Source: Emmonsiellopsis sp. PD_33 (lineage: Eukaryota > Ascomycota > Eurotiomycetes > Onygenales > Ajellomycetaceae). Taken from it: a DNA stretch of 51,457 bases. The DNA lies in NCBI GenBank assembly GCA_032988165.1, contig JANTQF010000249.1, positions 1 through 51,457 of the forward strand, written 5' to 3'. How positions within the stretch are numbered: the stretch's first letter is position 1; every line of letters starts with the position of its first letter. Under the pieces are notes generated by a model that was not told the DNA's origin, ran no database searches, and saw nothing but the letters and a program-made list of their open reading frames with translations. This document shows positions 1 through 10,879 of the stretch, in pieces. Made by a program: the position numbers and the translations under genes.

Positions 1-699
1 CTGAGCGGTCACATTTTCCTCGGCCAGGTTTTACAGCCCGTGCGACTCTGCCGCTTGCCTCCGTCCCCCCCGCTCACTATCGCGTGCTGTGACAGCTTCG
101 CGGCTAATGTCTGCCTGGTGACGTCGGGCTATCTTCTTTGCTGGGCCATTCAAGTCCAAATACCTCTTCTCCAATGTTCATGGGAAGCAGATAACAAGAA
201 GAATCATCGATTCTTGGATACATGAGGAATCAACAAGACAGCAGTATCATCCCTCAGGCCGTTGGTTTCTGGTATTATTTATAGGCGTGAAATCGTCGAC
301 GGTCCCGGGGGATCTCAATCGTTAACGGAGTATGGAGGTTTGTATTTCGCTGATCCCGCTGTGGAGTATAAGTATTTATTTGGATGAGGGCGGTGGGCGA
401 TTCTTGTTAGAAGGGATAGAGATGATCGGATGATAATAGTCTCCTCTTAGGTGTATTCTTGCTTCGCTACATGTTTCAATATTTGGCGGCAGGGTCAATG
501 AGGGGTTTGATAAATGATCATCAGGGGTAGACCTTATGCCTTTAACCTAATCTGCACAACTTTTATGCACACTCAGGATCGCCAAGTTCCAACCCAACGC
601 CAACCTCCTCGCCAAGTCATCGAGATGCATCCATACCGGCCCGGGTTTGCTGCAATACATTCCCGGTATGGTATTCCCGTGCTAACCATGACAGGGGAC

Positions 700-741
700 G
701 ATGGATGATGGATGATGGATGATGGATGATGGATGATGGAT
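700..741. repeat. Heptanucleotide minisatellite (GATGGAT)6
   Basis: Six perfect head-to-tail copies of GATGGAT are followed by a decayed partial unit. Because seven is not a multiple of three the array keeps all frames open in turn, which explains the overlapping short open frames seen on both strands. No coding role is supported. Confidence 0.9.
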
Positions 742-1035
742 GATGAGGATACTGAACAGCACCGTGGGCCGCGGCATATCAGCTTGCAAACCCTCCCTGA
801 CCATGACCCCCGCCCCCCCATATGCATGCAGCAACGAGCAGGGCGTGCCAGGTGTTATTGTGCACCGATTTGTTAGGGATGGCAGTTTAATTGAAACCAA
901 CTTCCCCTCATTCCTCTTGGGGGGAGATAGACCGTGATTCGAGCCAACCCCTGGTCAAGAGAATCTGCAGAATGCACCCATGAAAGCTCGGAACTTGCTG
1001 TCTGCACCGGCCATTTTGCGGGGTTGTTTTATGAG

Positions 1036-1042
1036 TATAAAT
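1036..1042 (+). promoter_or_regulatory. TATA-like box upstream of the P450
   Basis: TATAAAT lies about 210 bases before the proposed P450 start codon. Spacing is loose, as is common in filamentous fungi, so this is a candidate only. Confidence 0.35.
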
Positions 1043-1248
1043 GTGCCCCGGTTTTCACATTTACAAGCTAGCTTTGAATAATAATAACATACCTAGGCCG
1101 GGATGATCTTTGTTTCGGCACGAGATGATACGAATCCTGATGGATTCATAAAAAGAGTACTTTACCCCAGGTTTACTAAAATGGATTCAAGACTCTGAGA
1201 CCCGATATTCGCCCTCTCCTTCGAACATATTGGACTTTTGAACTGATC

Positions 1249-2605
1249 ATGGCGGTAATATCTACATTCGAGACCGTTGTGGATAATCCGACCATCTTGG
1301 TCCTGGTTGGTGCCGCAAGTGTAAGTCGTCATAACCACCTACATTCTTATCCATAGTATCGACGGGGAATTTGCTAACAAGAACGACAAAGATCGTAATC
1401 TACCTTGTCGGCAACGCAATCTACAATGTATTCTTCCATCCCCTGCGCTCCTTTCCAGGACCCCCTTTGTACGCGATGAGCCGTTTCCCGTACATCTACA
1501 GACTATCTTCCGGGACCCTGCCATTCGACATGCTCGACATGCACAAGAAATACGGCGCCATAGTACGCATTGCCCCCGGCGAGCTTGCATTTTCCCACCC
1601 CAACGCCTGGAAAGACATAATGGGCACCCGCATGCGGGGCGAGGAGGAGCTGAGCAAATTCAAGCTCTTCTACCGCCCCATTGACTCCATGCCCGCCGAC
1701 ATAATCAGCGCAGACCGCGATGAGCATTCCCGTCTACGACGACAGCTCGCCCATGGCTTCTCGGAGAAGTCGATGCGGGAACAGGAGCCGCTGATTGGCG
1801 GGTCGGTTAACCTCTTCTTCCAAAGGCTGCATGAGATATGCGCTGGGGGGTCGAAGCCGCTTGATATCAGCATGTGGTATAATTTTACCACTTTCGATGT
1901 GATTGGGGATCTCGCGTTTGGAGAGCCTTTTGGGTGTCTAGAGAATAGTCGATATGATCCGTTCATTAAGACGATCCTTGGATCAGCGAAGATCGGTGTA
2001 TTTTTGCAGTGTGCGGGGTACTTCCCGCCTGTCAAGAAACTCCTTATGAGCTTGGTTCCAAAGGCTGCTTTGACGAATATGAGGAAGAGCGCAGAAGATA
2101 GGCTCAGAAGGAGAATGGAGACAGGCAAGCAGCGGCCAGATTTAATTGAGGGACTTCTGAAGAAAAAGGACGAATGGGTAGGTCTGGCTTAGTTGACATG
2201 AACTGCTTCCTACCCCTATCCCAACCCTACTTCCCGCCTATCACTCCTTTTTTCAAGAGCAAATCCACCTCTAACACTCCTACTACCCAGAACATGTCCA
2301 TGCAAGAACTAGTCGGAAACAGCACTCTCCTCCTTATCGGCGGCTCCGAAACGACCGCAACCCTGCTATCAGGCCTGACCTACCTCCTCCTCACAAACCC
2401 AGACCCCCTCGCAAAACTAATCGCAGAGGTCCGCTCGACCTTCAAAAGCGAAGATGAAATCAACATCATCTCCGTAAACAGCCTAACATACATGCTAGCA
2501 TGCCTCGACGAGGCTCTACGCATGTACCCACCCGTACCAAATGGACTCCCCCGCGTCGTTCCCAAGGGTGGCTGTCATGTGCTTGGGAAATATATCCCTG
2601 AGAAT
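1249..2605 (+). pseudogene. Cytochrome P450, truncated before the haem-binding exon
   Basis: A fungal microsomal P450 in three recognisable exons: 1249-1320 (24 residues, hydrophobic N-terminal anchor starting MAVISTFETVV), 1392-2177 and 2291-2605, separated by GT-AG introns of 71 and 113 nt. Visible landmarks are the proline-rich hinge HPLRSFPGPP, the helix-C WRXXR-like region around DEHSRLRRQLAHGFS, the I-helix oxygen-binding motif GGSETTA and the K-helix ExxR in DEALRMYPPVP. The third exon ends at PEN before a canonical GTAAGC donor. About 390 residues remain where family members have roughly 500. No frame from 2606 to 3003 contains the PERF-type motif or the Cys haem ligand (FxxGxRxCxG), and that DNA is promoter-like. 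Without the haem cysteine the product cannot be a working monooxygenase. The style is closest to CYP65-like secondary-metabolism P450s, but the substrate cannot be told. A 19-base C run lies 30 bases past the last exon, so deletion or assembly collapse at that run are both possible. Confidence 0.85.
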
Positions 2606-2635
2606 GTAAGCAGACTACGAACGAAGGAGAAACAT

Positions 2636-2654
2636 CCCCCCCCCCCCCCCCCCC
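2636..2654. repeat. Homopolymer run of 19 C
   Basis: Nineteen consecutive C residues lie just downstream of the last recognisable P450 exon. Such runs are unstable in replication and hard to sequence or assemble, so the run marks a plausible junction for the loss of the P450 3' end. Confidence 0.85.
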
Positions 2655-2901
2655 TGGTTTCTGCTCCATTCCCGCGGTTCCAGCGTTGCAGCCCTGATGG
2701 AGCCTGTGCATGGAATAGCAAGGGGTCGTGTATTTAAACCTGGAGGTCACCCCGGCTTTCCCCCTCGCATCCCCTCGTTTTCCTTTTTGTATATTTTACC
2801 TGTTGTTTCAACTCTTCCCGCGGGCTCAGCGCAAGATACTGTGAGCTGTGCTTGATCTTCGCGCGTTGTTCCCTACCCCGTCCAGGTTGATCCTGATTGT
2901 C

Positions 2902-2918
2902 TTGATTCTGAGAATCAA
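2902..2918. promoter_or_regulatory. Perfect 7-bp inverted repeat in the transporter promoter
   Basis: TTGATTC and GAATCAA are separated by three bases, about 90 bases before the transporter ATG. The symmetry would suit a dimeric DNA-binding protein. The function is unproven, and chance occurrence cannot be excluded. Confidence 0.3.
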
Positions 2919-3003
2919 GATTCTCGTCTAGCTGTAGCGCTCCCTATAAGCAGCTCTTTACATCTGGTCACGTCGGGTCTCTTTCACTGTTCCATTTGCC
3001 AAA

Positions 3004-4811
3004 ATGGCGGACCCCAACGCCCCCAGGTTCGCCGGCCTGACTGGCCGTGCGCTATCGCTTGCTATCTCGACGGTTGCCACCACCGGTTTCTTGCTTTTCG
3101 GATATGATCGTTTGTCTCCCGGTTCCCCACCCCCAAGCGGGAAAACCATCAAGATCTCGAACTAACCAATCGTGACAGAGGGTATTATGTCGGGCATTAT
3201 CAGTGCCCCGCCATTCAACGACGCTTTCCCTGAAACCAAGAATAACTCCACGATGCAAGGGTTCGTCACTGCTATTTACGAAGTTGGTTCGTATTCCCTA
3301 ATCCCCAGTCTAGAATATCCTAGAAGGAGAGGAGGTTAACCAACAGACAGGCTGTCTCGCGGGCGCAATGGCCATTATCTGGACAGGAGACTGGCTGGGC
3401 CGTCGCAAGGCTATTATGATCGGAGTCACAATCATGATTATCGGTGTTATCATCCAGGTTGCTGCTGTTCCTGGTCATAAAGCCCTCGCACAGTTCGTTA
3501 TCGGCAGAATCATCACGGGTATTGGAAACGGTGTCAACACTTCCACAATTCCAACATACCAAGCTGAATGTTCGCGGACTTCCAACCGAGGCCTTTTAAT
3601 CTGTATCGAAGGCGGTGTTATCGCTTTCGGCACTCTGATTGCTTACTGGATTGATTTCGGCGCCGCCTATGGGCCACCCGATCTTACATGGAGATTCCCC
3701 ATTGCGTTCCAAATCGTCTTTGGTGTTTTCATCCTCGTTGGCATGTACTTCCTCCCTGACTCCCCGAGATGGCTCTGTATGCAAGAGCGCTACGATGAGG
3801 GTGAAGCCGTCATTGCCGCCCTCCAGGGAAATGCAGTGTCACATCGCGAGGTTCAGCTCCAAAAGGCCCTTGTTCTTGACTCGATCAGAGCGTAAGTCTT
3901 GGACCCCAACAGTATCCTTAACATGCACCGTGCTGACGTTGCCTTATAGATCTGGTGTTGGCTCCAAGTCGACTCCCTTCTCTGCTGTTATGACCGGAGG
4001 CAAGACCCAGCATTTCCGTCGCATGCTCCTTGGTGTGTCCTCGCAGCTTATGCAACAGATTGGTGGCTGCAACGCCGTCATTTACTACTTCCCAATTCTG
4101 TTCGAATCCGATATCGTCAAGGGTGATCATTTCATGGCTATGTTGCTCGGCGGAGTTAACATGATTGTCTACTCGATCTTTGCCACCACTTCTTGGTTCG
4201 TAATTGAGAGAGTCGGCCGCCGCAAGCTCTTCATGATTGGAACTGCTGGCCAGTGTCTCTCCATGGTTCTCACCTTTGCTTGCTTGATCCCTGGCACGCA
4301 AAACGCCTCTATCGGTGCTGCCGTTGGCTTGTTCACCTACATTGCCAGTTTCGGTTCCTCGTGGCTCCCTCTACCATGGCTCTATCCCGCCGAAATCTCT
4401 CCCATCAAGACTCGTGCCAAGGCGAACGCTCTCTCGACCTGCTCCAACTGGCTCTTTAACTTCCTTGTGGTCATGGTTGTTCCTATTATGATTACCAACA
4501 TCGGATGGGGAACGTATCTGTTCTTCGCTGTCGTCAACGCCTGCTTCTTCCCCATCATCTACTTCTTCTATCCTGAAACCGCCAAGCGCAGCTTGGAGGA
4601 AATCGATATCATTTTCGCCAAGGGTTTCACTGAGAATATCAGCTATGTCACCGCTGCCAAGCAGCTGCCATATCTGTCTGAGGATGAGATCAAGGAGATG
4701 AACATCCGATACGGATTCGCATCCGCCGATGAGACCGCCGAGACCAAGAGCGTTACCAGCAACAGCAATGGCTCGAGCGAGAAAGCCAATGGGACCCAGG
4801 CCGACGTGTAA
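3004..4811 (+). CDS. MFS sugar/H+ symporter (hexose or lactose permease-like)
   Basis: A complete plasma-membrane sugar porter of the major facilitator superfamily, 538 residues over four exons: 3004-3109, 3179-3286, 3351-3891 and 3950-4811. All introns are GT-AG, and splicing restores the family sequence exactly (GYDQGIMSG across intron 1, YEVGCLAG across intron 2). Sugar-porter signatures occur in order: GFLLFGYDQG in TM1 (about residue 27), GDWLGRR loop motif (about 84-90), GRIITGIGNG, PDSPRWL after TM6 (about 207), QQIGGCNAVIYY in TM7 (about 286), ERVGRRKLF, YPAEISPIKTRAKA after TM10 (about 396), and PETAKRSLEEID in the last segment (about 460). The cytosolic tail is Ser/Thr/Asn/Glu-rich and ends QADV. 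The family couples uptake of mono- or disaccharides to proton entry; the exact sugar cannot be assigned from motifs. The next gene is convergent and unrelated. The start was chosen for its fit to the usual N-terminus and the AAAATGGC context. Confidence 0.95.
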
Positions 4812-6126
4812 AAAGCAGGCATAGGCCGCAGAAACCTTTCTATTCCCAGCTAGCTACGTGCTACCCACCCTCGACACTATCCCAACTCCGAAAAGGAGAA
4901 AACGGCAGTGTTGGGGCCGCGTGAGGGTTTGCAGCGCACCGCAAGCTTCCGTTACTGGACCTTCTTTCGTCCAATTTTCCTTTACATATATATTTTTTTA
5001 TCCTGTACCTTATTATACTAGAGATACCATTTAGAATAGATCCAGGTGCTCGATCTATAAAGACTGTTATTCAATAAAATGTCGATTTTCTTTCTATGCC
5101 TTATGTTCACAGCTGCAACGGCCTTGGGTTCGTCAGATATACTATTTCCCGGTGCCCAGTTCAGGTCCGACAGGGGGGCCGGAGGGCCAGACCGCTTGCC
5201 CCAGATCTACCCGGAGCGGCTGTCTATACTTGCCATGGTGTATAGCCCATTAATGCGGAGGAACTACCCCCCTCTACCAGCAGTTTTGGCATTTATCCAG
5301 GGTTGCACACCACCGTTTGACTGGTCACTCCCAGTGGGTAGAAGCGAGCGGATGAAGGATGAGGTATATGTGTTCCAAAGCTGCAAGCAAGCATGTAATT
5401 GATCACAGTGAGGTCGATTGCTAGTCCTCGTCAGCCTTTATACCAACTTGAAGCCATGGACCGCCCTGTTCATCTTCTCTGCTAGCTTACGTTGAACGAT
5501 ACTGCCCGCCTTTCAACTCATTCATTATTTCTCAGTACTGGTGGCATGTGCTGTAAACAGCTAATTAATTAACTCGCCGCTCATACCCCTTCATGTAATG
5601 AATCAATGGGCCAGTTTCATGGGGAGGAGAGCGAAGGAATAGATCGGGGACCGCCCTGCTCGAGAACTTGGAACGTGACCGGATGGGCGTGTATTACTCC
5701 CTAGTTTTAGCCGTTGTGGAATATGCAAGGTGGGCGGATGGCGATACTGGGTGGTGGTGATGTGGTTGATCGGGATGTTGGGAATTGGCTGGGGGATAAG
5801 GGGGCGGGATATGATTGTGGTCGACATGCTGAGGAAATAATGGATACCCCGTTTTCTGATGGGGTTGTGTTCTGTGTTTTCCATGTTTGGGAAGGTAGAA
5901 GCTGAGCTGCCCCGAAAATCGATCACGGTGTCTATGGCAGTTCTTGTTGATGGAACGGCTTTATGTAGCCGCACATTTCAATTTTATGTGCTAGGGGGTT
6001 GTTACATTACTGGAAAAGTGTGTATAAACAACCAGAAATAAAAATAAAAACCCCAGGAATTACATGGGGAGTTAATGACGGCATGCTGCTAAGTACGGTG
6101 CTATGTTTCATGCAGAATCGTTCTGG
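4812..6126. other. Convergent intergenic region
   Basis: This is the 3' flank shared by the transporter (+) and the malonyltransferase (-). The transporter 3' UTR includes an AATAAA-like signal near 5073. One plus-strand frame at 5079-5402 (107 codons) begins with a signal-peptide-like stretch (MSIFFLCLMFTAATALGS) but has no family resemblance, no promoter and unconvincing composition downstream, so it is not called a gene. The remainder shows no supported feature. Confidence 0.5.
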
Positions 6127-7374
6127 TTAGTCTTCTTCAGTTGCTTTGAGCCCGTTGAGCATATCCTCGATATCTCTTGGGTCGCAAATCGCCCAAACCC
6201 CTCCCCCTTTTGCAGACACCTTGCCAACTTCCTTTCCCACGAGATTTCTTCCAACCTTGCCAGGCCCAATCCCAATCCATCGCTTCACCCCACATTCTTG
6301 GTCCAGATATCGTATGCTATCCCACCACTGCACGGTTTCCACGCACTGTCGAGAGAGCAGGTCCTTGAGGTCATCTTTCGACTTGAATGGTAGTGCGGAC
6401 ACGTTTGATATGCAGGGAATGGACGATGGGAACTGGATGTCCGCCTTGTCTAGCGCCTGTCGCATATAATTTGCTGCCGGTCTCATGATAGGACTATGGA
6501 ACGGGCTGTCGCTTCTCAGTCGGACAGCTCTGGGATCATGGCCGCCGAATTGACGGAGTTGTACAAGGAGAGTTTTTATCCGCTCGATGCTCCCGCTCAG
6601 CACTATTTGATTCTTCGAGTTGATATTTGCGATGAGTACCTGTTCGATTGGCGGAACCTCGGAGGCATCGTCCCTTGACGAACCATGACCGAGAAATTCA
6701 TGGATCGTCGCTATCAGGTCCATTAGGCGATCTGGCTCGCAGACCAGCGCGACCATCCCATATGTTTCCCCAGTAAGTTCCCGCGCATCATCGGTGCATT
6801 CTGCCATTATCTCTGCCCTGCGGCGAACCATCGTGAGGGCGGTCCCAAATTCCAAGTATCCTCCCGCAACCAACGCAGCGTATTCGCCCAGGCTATGTCC
6901 CAGCGTGACGTCAATTCGATCCTTGGTTCGAAAGCCAAACTCCTTTTCCAAAACGCGGAGGATTAGTATGGACATGGACATGATCGCGGGTTGGGAGTTC
7001 TCGGTCCTATTGAGCTTCGAGTTGGGGCCATGGGAGATGACGGTGGAAAGGCGGAAGTCGAGAATGCTGTCCATTTCTTCTAGAAAGGGGCCGACAGTTG
7101 ACGGGAATGCGCTTAGCCACGAGTCAGCCATGCCGACGCGATGAACGCCATGTCCTATCGATAATCAGCATTGCGCATGGAGAGAAGCTAAAATTGACTG
7201 ACCAGGGAAGAACAGCGCCGTATGGAACGGCGCGCTAGATGTAGCGAATGGCCTCAACGGGGCCACATTGGTTAAAGATACATGTCGGGATGAACGGAGA
7301 CGGCGATGGCATATCAGGCGTGTTGACTGCCTCGATGCGACAAGGTGGAGAGGGTCAAAGAATGTAGGGACCAT
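6127..7374 (-). CDS. mct1: Mitochondrial malonyl-CoA:ACP transacylase
   Basis: Moves malonyl groups from CoA to mitochondrial acyl-carrier protein, feeding type II fatty-acid synthesis (octanoate for lipoate, respiratory-chain assembly). There are two exons, 7374-7203 and 7154-6127, with a 48-nt GT-AG intron (7155-7202) that splits a glycine codon and restores FFPGHGVHRVGM; 399 residues in all. The first 45 or so residues are rich in Arg and Ser and poor in acids (RLICHRRLRSSRHVS, then RPFATSS), a typical mitochondrial presequence. The FabD-like domain follows: FFPGHG near 56, nucleophile elbow GHSLGEY (Ser about 145), acyl-binding arginine region VRRRAEIM (about 167-173), IANINSKNQIVLSG, catalytic His in SPFHSPIM (about 277) and the C-terminal GIGPGKVGRNLVGKEV. 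All catalytic residues are present. An acyltransferase domain torn from a polyketide synthase is unlikely given the presequence and length. Confidence 0.93.
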
Positions 7375-8052
7375 GAATGTGGCCTCCGATATGGATCATT
7401 GGGAAATAGACCCCATCAGAGAACTCGACAATGGGTGACAGACATGGATATCGGGATGTGTTGGATGGAGGAGGTTGGCCGGTGGGGTTCGGGCCGGGAG
7501 TTGGCTTAGTCAGCCCGCCTCCTATTCCGTCGATATCAAACCAACTTCACGCATTCCAACTGATCAAACATTCCACTGCACTCTAGCATGTTGCTTTCTT
7601 CTGGCGCTCTTCTCTGGTATAGTCTTATATACCCTTTGCAGCTGCAGAAGGACATGGTGTTTCTGGTTCTGTTATTTCTAGACAGCAGAATCAAATACTT
7701 TTTCTGTTCTTGTGGCTTTGAGATAGCCCTGCTTGGAGCATGTATTTCCCCGTCAACCAAGTCCTAACTTTGCCAGAGAAGTTAGATATGAGATGGTTAC
7801 TGGGGCATTGAGTATCTCCCTTCTCTTTGGAAGATCTCAGGGACAGCGCTTGGAGACCTGACAACGGTAACTCCATGGCAACGACGCGATGTTGTCGTCT
7901 CCAGGACTGGAGATAGACCTTATTTTCAATTCTCCTCTTTCTGCTTCGTTTCTCTTCTCTCAGGCACAATCACACACTATCCAAATACCCTTACTTTCTT
8001 CTCTCCGCTCCCCTTTTCACTTCTAGAGTGTTGATTCATTACCACCCTGACA
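7375..8052. other. Divergent promoter region
   Basis: These 678 bases lie between the start codons of the transacylase (-) and the nuclease-like gene (+). The right end (about 7970-8045) is a strong C/T tract, the usual fungal core-promoter signature before an ATG. No further coding sequence is seen. Confidence 0.5.
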
Positions 8053-8557
8053 ATGAGCCTCCTTGTCAACGACAATTACCGCGATCTTCACCGCCGCGCG
8101 CAAAACCAAAGCCTTCCAGAGTCAGCAACAGCAACACTTTGGACAACTATTATTGCTGGTTTTTCTTCCCTCTCAAGGTTACGGTTTAGGTCCCGAACAG
8201 CCGCCAGTCGAGGAGGACAGGCGGCGCGTTGACTTGCACGTTTCGGTTAAGCACCCGGAAAGACCTCGGCGCCCAGTCGTCTACGTGGAGTTCAAGCGCG
8301 CAAGCACTTCACGCGACGTACGACGTGCTGAGGCACAGGTAACGGATTACTGTATGGCGTGGCTGGCAAGAAATCCTCAGCAACCACAGTGGATGGCGGC
8401 AATGTTGTGCATTGGCCCTCGCGCGAAACTGTGGTATGTTGGAAGGGACTCGCCATACTTACCACGTTCCGTATTCATTTGCGCCGGTGCCAGTAACGCT
8501 CGTAGCTTGCGTCGAACGTTACAACGGACAGGCAGTCGGATCCGTGCAGGTAGATGA
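8053..8557 (+). pseudogene. Hypothetical protein with restriction-endonuclease-like core, frameshifted
   Basis: From the ATG at 8053 the frame reads MSLLVNDNYRDLHRRAQNQS and on to TLWTTIIAGF, then goes out of frame and stops at 8230-8232. The next frame continues the same protein from about 8165 (QGYGLGPEQPPVEEDRR) to a stop at 8557. Dropping one T from the T5 run at 8160-8164 would join the two parts cleanly, and no intron of normal size could do so. The second part has a DLHV strand, then VVYVEFKRAS and a helix with AQVTDYCMAWL; the D...ExK spacing resembles the PD-(D/E)xK nuclease fold. Proteins of this kind are common uncharacterised genes in Aspergillus-like fungi (from family memory, not searched). 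Either a real one-base insertion or a homopolymer error. The C-terminus after RAKLWYVGRDS is also uncertain and may hold another break. Confidence 0.6.
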
Positions 8558-8882
8558 GTACTTTTCTCTCCTCTCTGTGCATGTACCAAGATCAAGCGTT
8601 GGTCCGTCAATAAATCCATCATCTTTACACCATGATGTTGGGTGAACGTGCAAACCAAACATTTCCCCCCTTATATTTTCTGTTATTCCATGATAGTTAT
8701 CTACACTTGGTTTTGCTCCTATCCTTGAGCTCCAGCACAAAAATACATGATATGATGGCATTGCCTCGCCCTTCATTTTCCTTGATTTTCTTCATTCTTT
8801 ACCCGAAGACTAAGAAGCTAGTAAATGAAATGATGTCTTAGAAGCCAGATGGTAGAATATAAAATACAAAGTTATCCCATTG
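8558..8882. other. Convergent 3' flank
   Basis: This stretch separates the nuclease-like locus (+) from the F-box-like gene (-). Open frames on both strands are shadows with no domains. I see no RNA gene or repeat. Confidence 0.45.
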
Positions 8883-10167
8883 CTAATAATAAGCCATACT
8901 CGACATCAGTTTGTGCGCCTTTTTTTGTTTCCTTGGCCGTGTACCAAGAGAAAAACACTCGAAATAATTTCCTTTTATATGTGCAAGATCACTCCGCCGG
9001 TAGACCATCATGAGTTCCTCGGGTGTCGGCTTTACAGGCAGCTTCCATAGATATCTCTCCCGAGTGCCCCATAGAAGACTGAAGATACGGCATCTGTTTC
9101 TCCAGCCGCGAGGAGCAGTGTCAACCTCCATAAAGCCATTGAGCCTATCATATAGAAGCTGCCAATTAAGCTGCTTGGGTCCATACCGCTTTGCGTCAAA
9201 TAAAATATTTCCATATTTCCGGAACACTTTGTTCCGCCAAAATTCGGACAGGGTACCAACATCTGATAGGGATGACATCGGTAGGGACTTTCCTTCAATA
9301 TATTGAGCGATCTTAAACTTTATCTCCGTCGGCAACGCAGCGTAGAGCCTTTCAAGAGAAGGAGACTGTCCCTCCGAGCAATCGCTCTCTGTTTTATCGC
9401 CATGAGAGTCCCTTTCGCATGATTGGTAGAGTTGGTTGAGCTCTGGAATATCCTTCGGATCACAGAGGTAACAAATGGCCCACCTCTCCGAGCCGTCCAT
9501 AGAAAAGTTAATGTTGGTATATATGTGTTCAGGGAAAAAACGCTTCTTGTGCCCGCTCTTCAGGCCACATTCATAATGTACCTGTTCTCGTAGAACTTGG
9601 GTGATTTTCGCCAGCTGCGAGCTGCTGGACAGATTTCTACCAAAAGCACACAGGAGGAATTCCCAGCATGTCTCATGGAAAGTGCATCCGAAGGTTTCGT
9701 GGTCCTCCTCCGCCTCATTAAGATGGTCGCAAAGCGGGAAGAATTGTGTCTCCCTGGTTGCGCCAGATTCGTTGTCTTTAACTGGCAGGGTTAACAATTC
9801 AAGCCATGGTCCAGGGTAGACGATGTGGCCGACTTCAGAAAGAGCAATCTCTTCGTTGCGGTTGAAGATTACTGGCGAACCTGATCAGTATATGGGAGTT
9901 TGGAGGTAGCGCGGATTGTTTGAAATCCTATTAACAGGCACACTCACTTGCTCGATACATCTGGGTCCATCTTATCTCTGACTCTGAAATCTCCCATTCG
10001 GTGTCGCCCTCATTTCTCCCAATCCCAATTTTACATATGAAGCAGATGGGGATAAACGGCGTACGGTCCATATGGTGTCCTCCCCCACAAAATGTTGCAC
10101 TCAACCGAGAATAAACTCCCTTTTCCCCCCAGCGGTATGGTTCACGAGAATGCTCGGTTTGAGCCAT
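8883..10167 (-). CDS. F-box-like hypothetical protein
   Basis: Two exons, 10167-9948 and 9880-8883, with a 67-nt GT-AG intron (GTGAGT donor, TACTGATCAG end) that splits a serine codon and yields MYRASSPVIFNRNEEIAL across the junction; 405 residues. The N-terminal part has a Gly/His/Cys patch (FCGGGHHMDRTPFIPICFIC) and later Cys pairs (CTFHETC, ICYLC) that could bind metal, but no named finger fits. An F-box-like helix pair sits at about residues 252-271 (LYAALPTEIKFKIAQYIEG). The C-terminus is basic (RPRKQKKAHK). Fungal proteins with this layout are annotated as F-box or hypothetical; if the F-box is real the protein would bind Skp1 in an SCF ubiquitin ligase, but there is no recognisable substrate-binding repeat. 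The start is the first Met of the exon that splices in frame; an internal start in exon 2 alone would lose the conserved-looking N-terminus. Confidence 0.75.
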
Positions 10168-10879
10168 TGCGGTCCATGAATAGTAATTGCATGAGAACAG
10201 TTAGAAATGAGAGGATGCTTGAGTCCAGCAGAGAAAGATTACTAGTTGGCTATTAAGCTCTCTCAATGACGTAGCCTATTTACCAGGTATTTCAGCCGGC
10301 AAGGTAGATATATGGTTTGACATATTGCAATCGGTTGCACGCTTCTCTGAGGTACTAGTATATACTCCATAGTGTGCTTGTTGATGTATTCTGGGCCGTT
10401 GGTTACCTGCAGCCATCCAGGCGCCATTAGTTAGTTACAGTGGTTACCATAAATCGACGCAATTTTACCGCATCAATCGGAGTAACCGCCCATGAGGTCA
10501 CAGGTCAGCTAAGACAACGACTTCCAAAAATTCGTTCTGAGCTGTTAGCAGTGTTTTTTCAGAATAGCTTCTTTTGTTTGACTGGTTAAAAATTTCTTCT
10601 TCATTAGTTACCACTTAAGTTTTACTTGATGACTTTGAGAACAGATCAAGGTTGCATTCACGAAAGTAATATCAACATTTTCCAATTATTAAATTAATGG
10701 ACTGATTATGTCTGAGATGAAAAGAATATAGTTTTCATCTCATTGCTTGGCTACCTGAGCAAAGCCCCATTTACTTCAGCAATGCAAGAGAGAGGCTCAT
10801 GTGCACCCCCCCCCCCCCCTAGATGTTCTATGCACATGGAAGCCAGCTACATGCCTAGGTGGCCATGCTTTCACACACA
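10168..10879. other. Intergenic region with a C14 run
   Basis: This is the promoter side of the F-box-like gene and the 3' flank of the decayed propeller gene. It is more AT-rich than its neighbours between 10550 and 10760. A run of 14 C at 10806-10819 is the only striking element. No gene is supported. Confidence 0.5.
10806..10819. repeat. Homopolymer run of 14 C
   Basis: Fourteen C residues in a row lie about 60 bases beyond the 3' end of the propeller pseudogene. It is the second long C run close to a broken gene in this window. Confidence 0.85.

Larger units (their letters stand above)
1..1248. other. Intergenic region upstream of the P450
   Basis: No reading frame here looks like a gene; the short open frames lack recognisable domains and overlap one another. 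The stretch holds a heptamer minisatellite at 700-741 and, near its right end, a TATA-like box in front of the P450. Composition is that of normal gene-bearing DNA with CpG present, unlike the block after 14728. Confidence 0.6.
2606..3003. other. Gap between the broken P450 and the sugar transporter
   Basis: The gap starts with the orphan splice donor of the P450, then the C19 run at 2636-2654, then a pyrimidine-rich stretch typical of fungal core promoters. A TATA-like TATTTAAA (2731-2738) and an inverted repeat (2902-2918) precede the transporter start codon at 3004. No coding sequence is supported. Confidence 0.65.

Noticed and set aside
514..937. Overlapping frames on both strands around the heptamer array
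   Set aside because: A 7-bp repeat without stop codons in any register keeps all frames open; no domain is present.
5079..5402. 107-codon frame with a signal-peptide-like start, a candidate small secreted protein
   Set aside because: It lies in the 3' flank of the transporter, has no pyrimidine-rich promoter, no recognisable family and an unconvincing downstream composition. Kept only as a remark.
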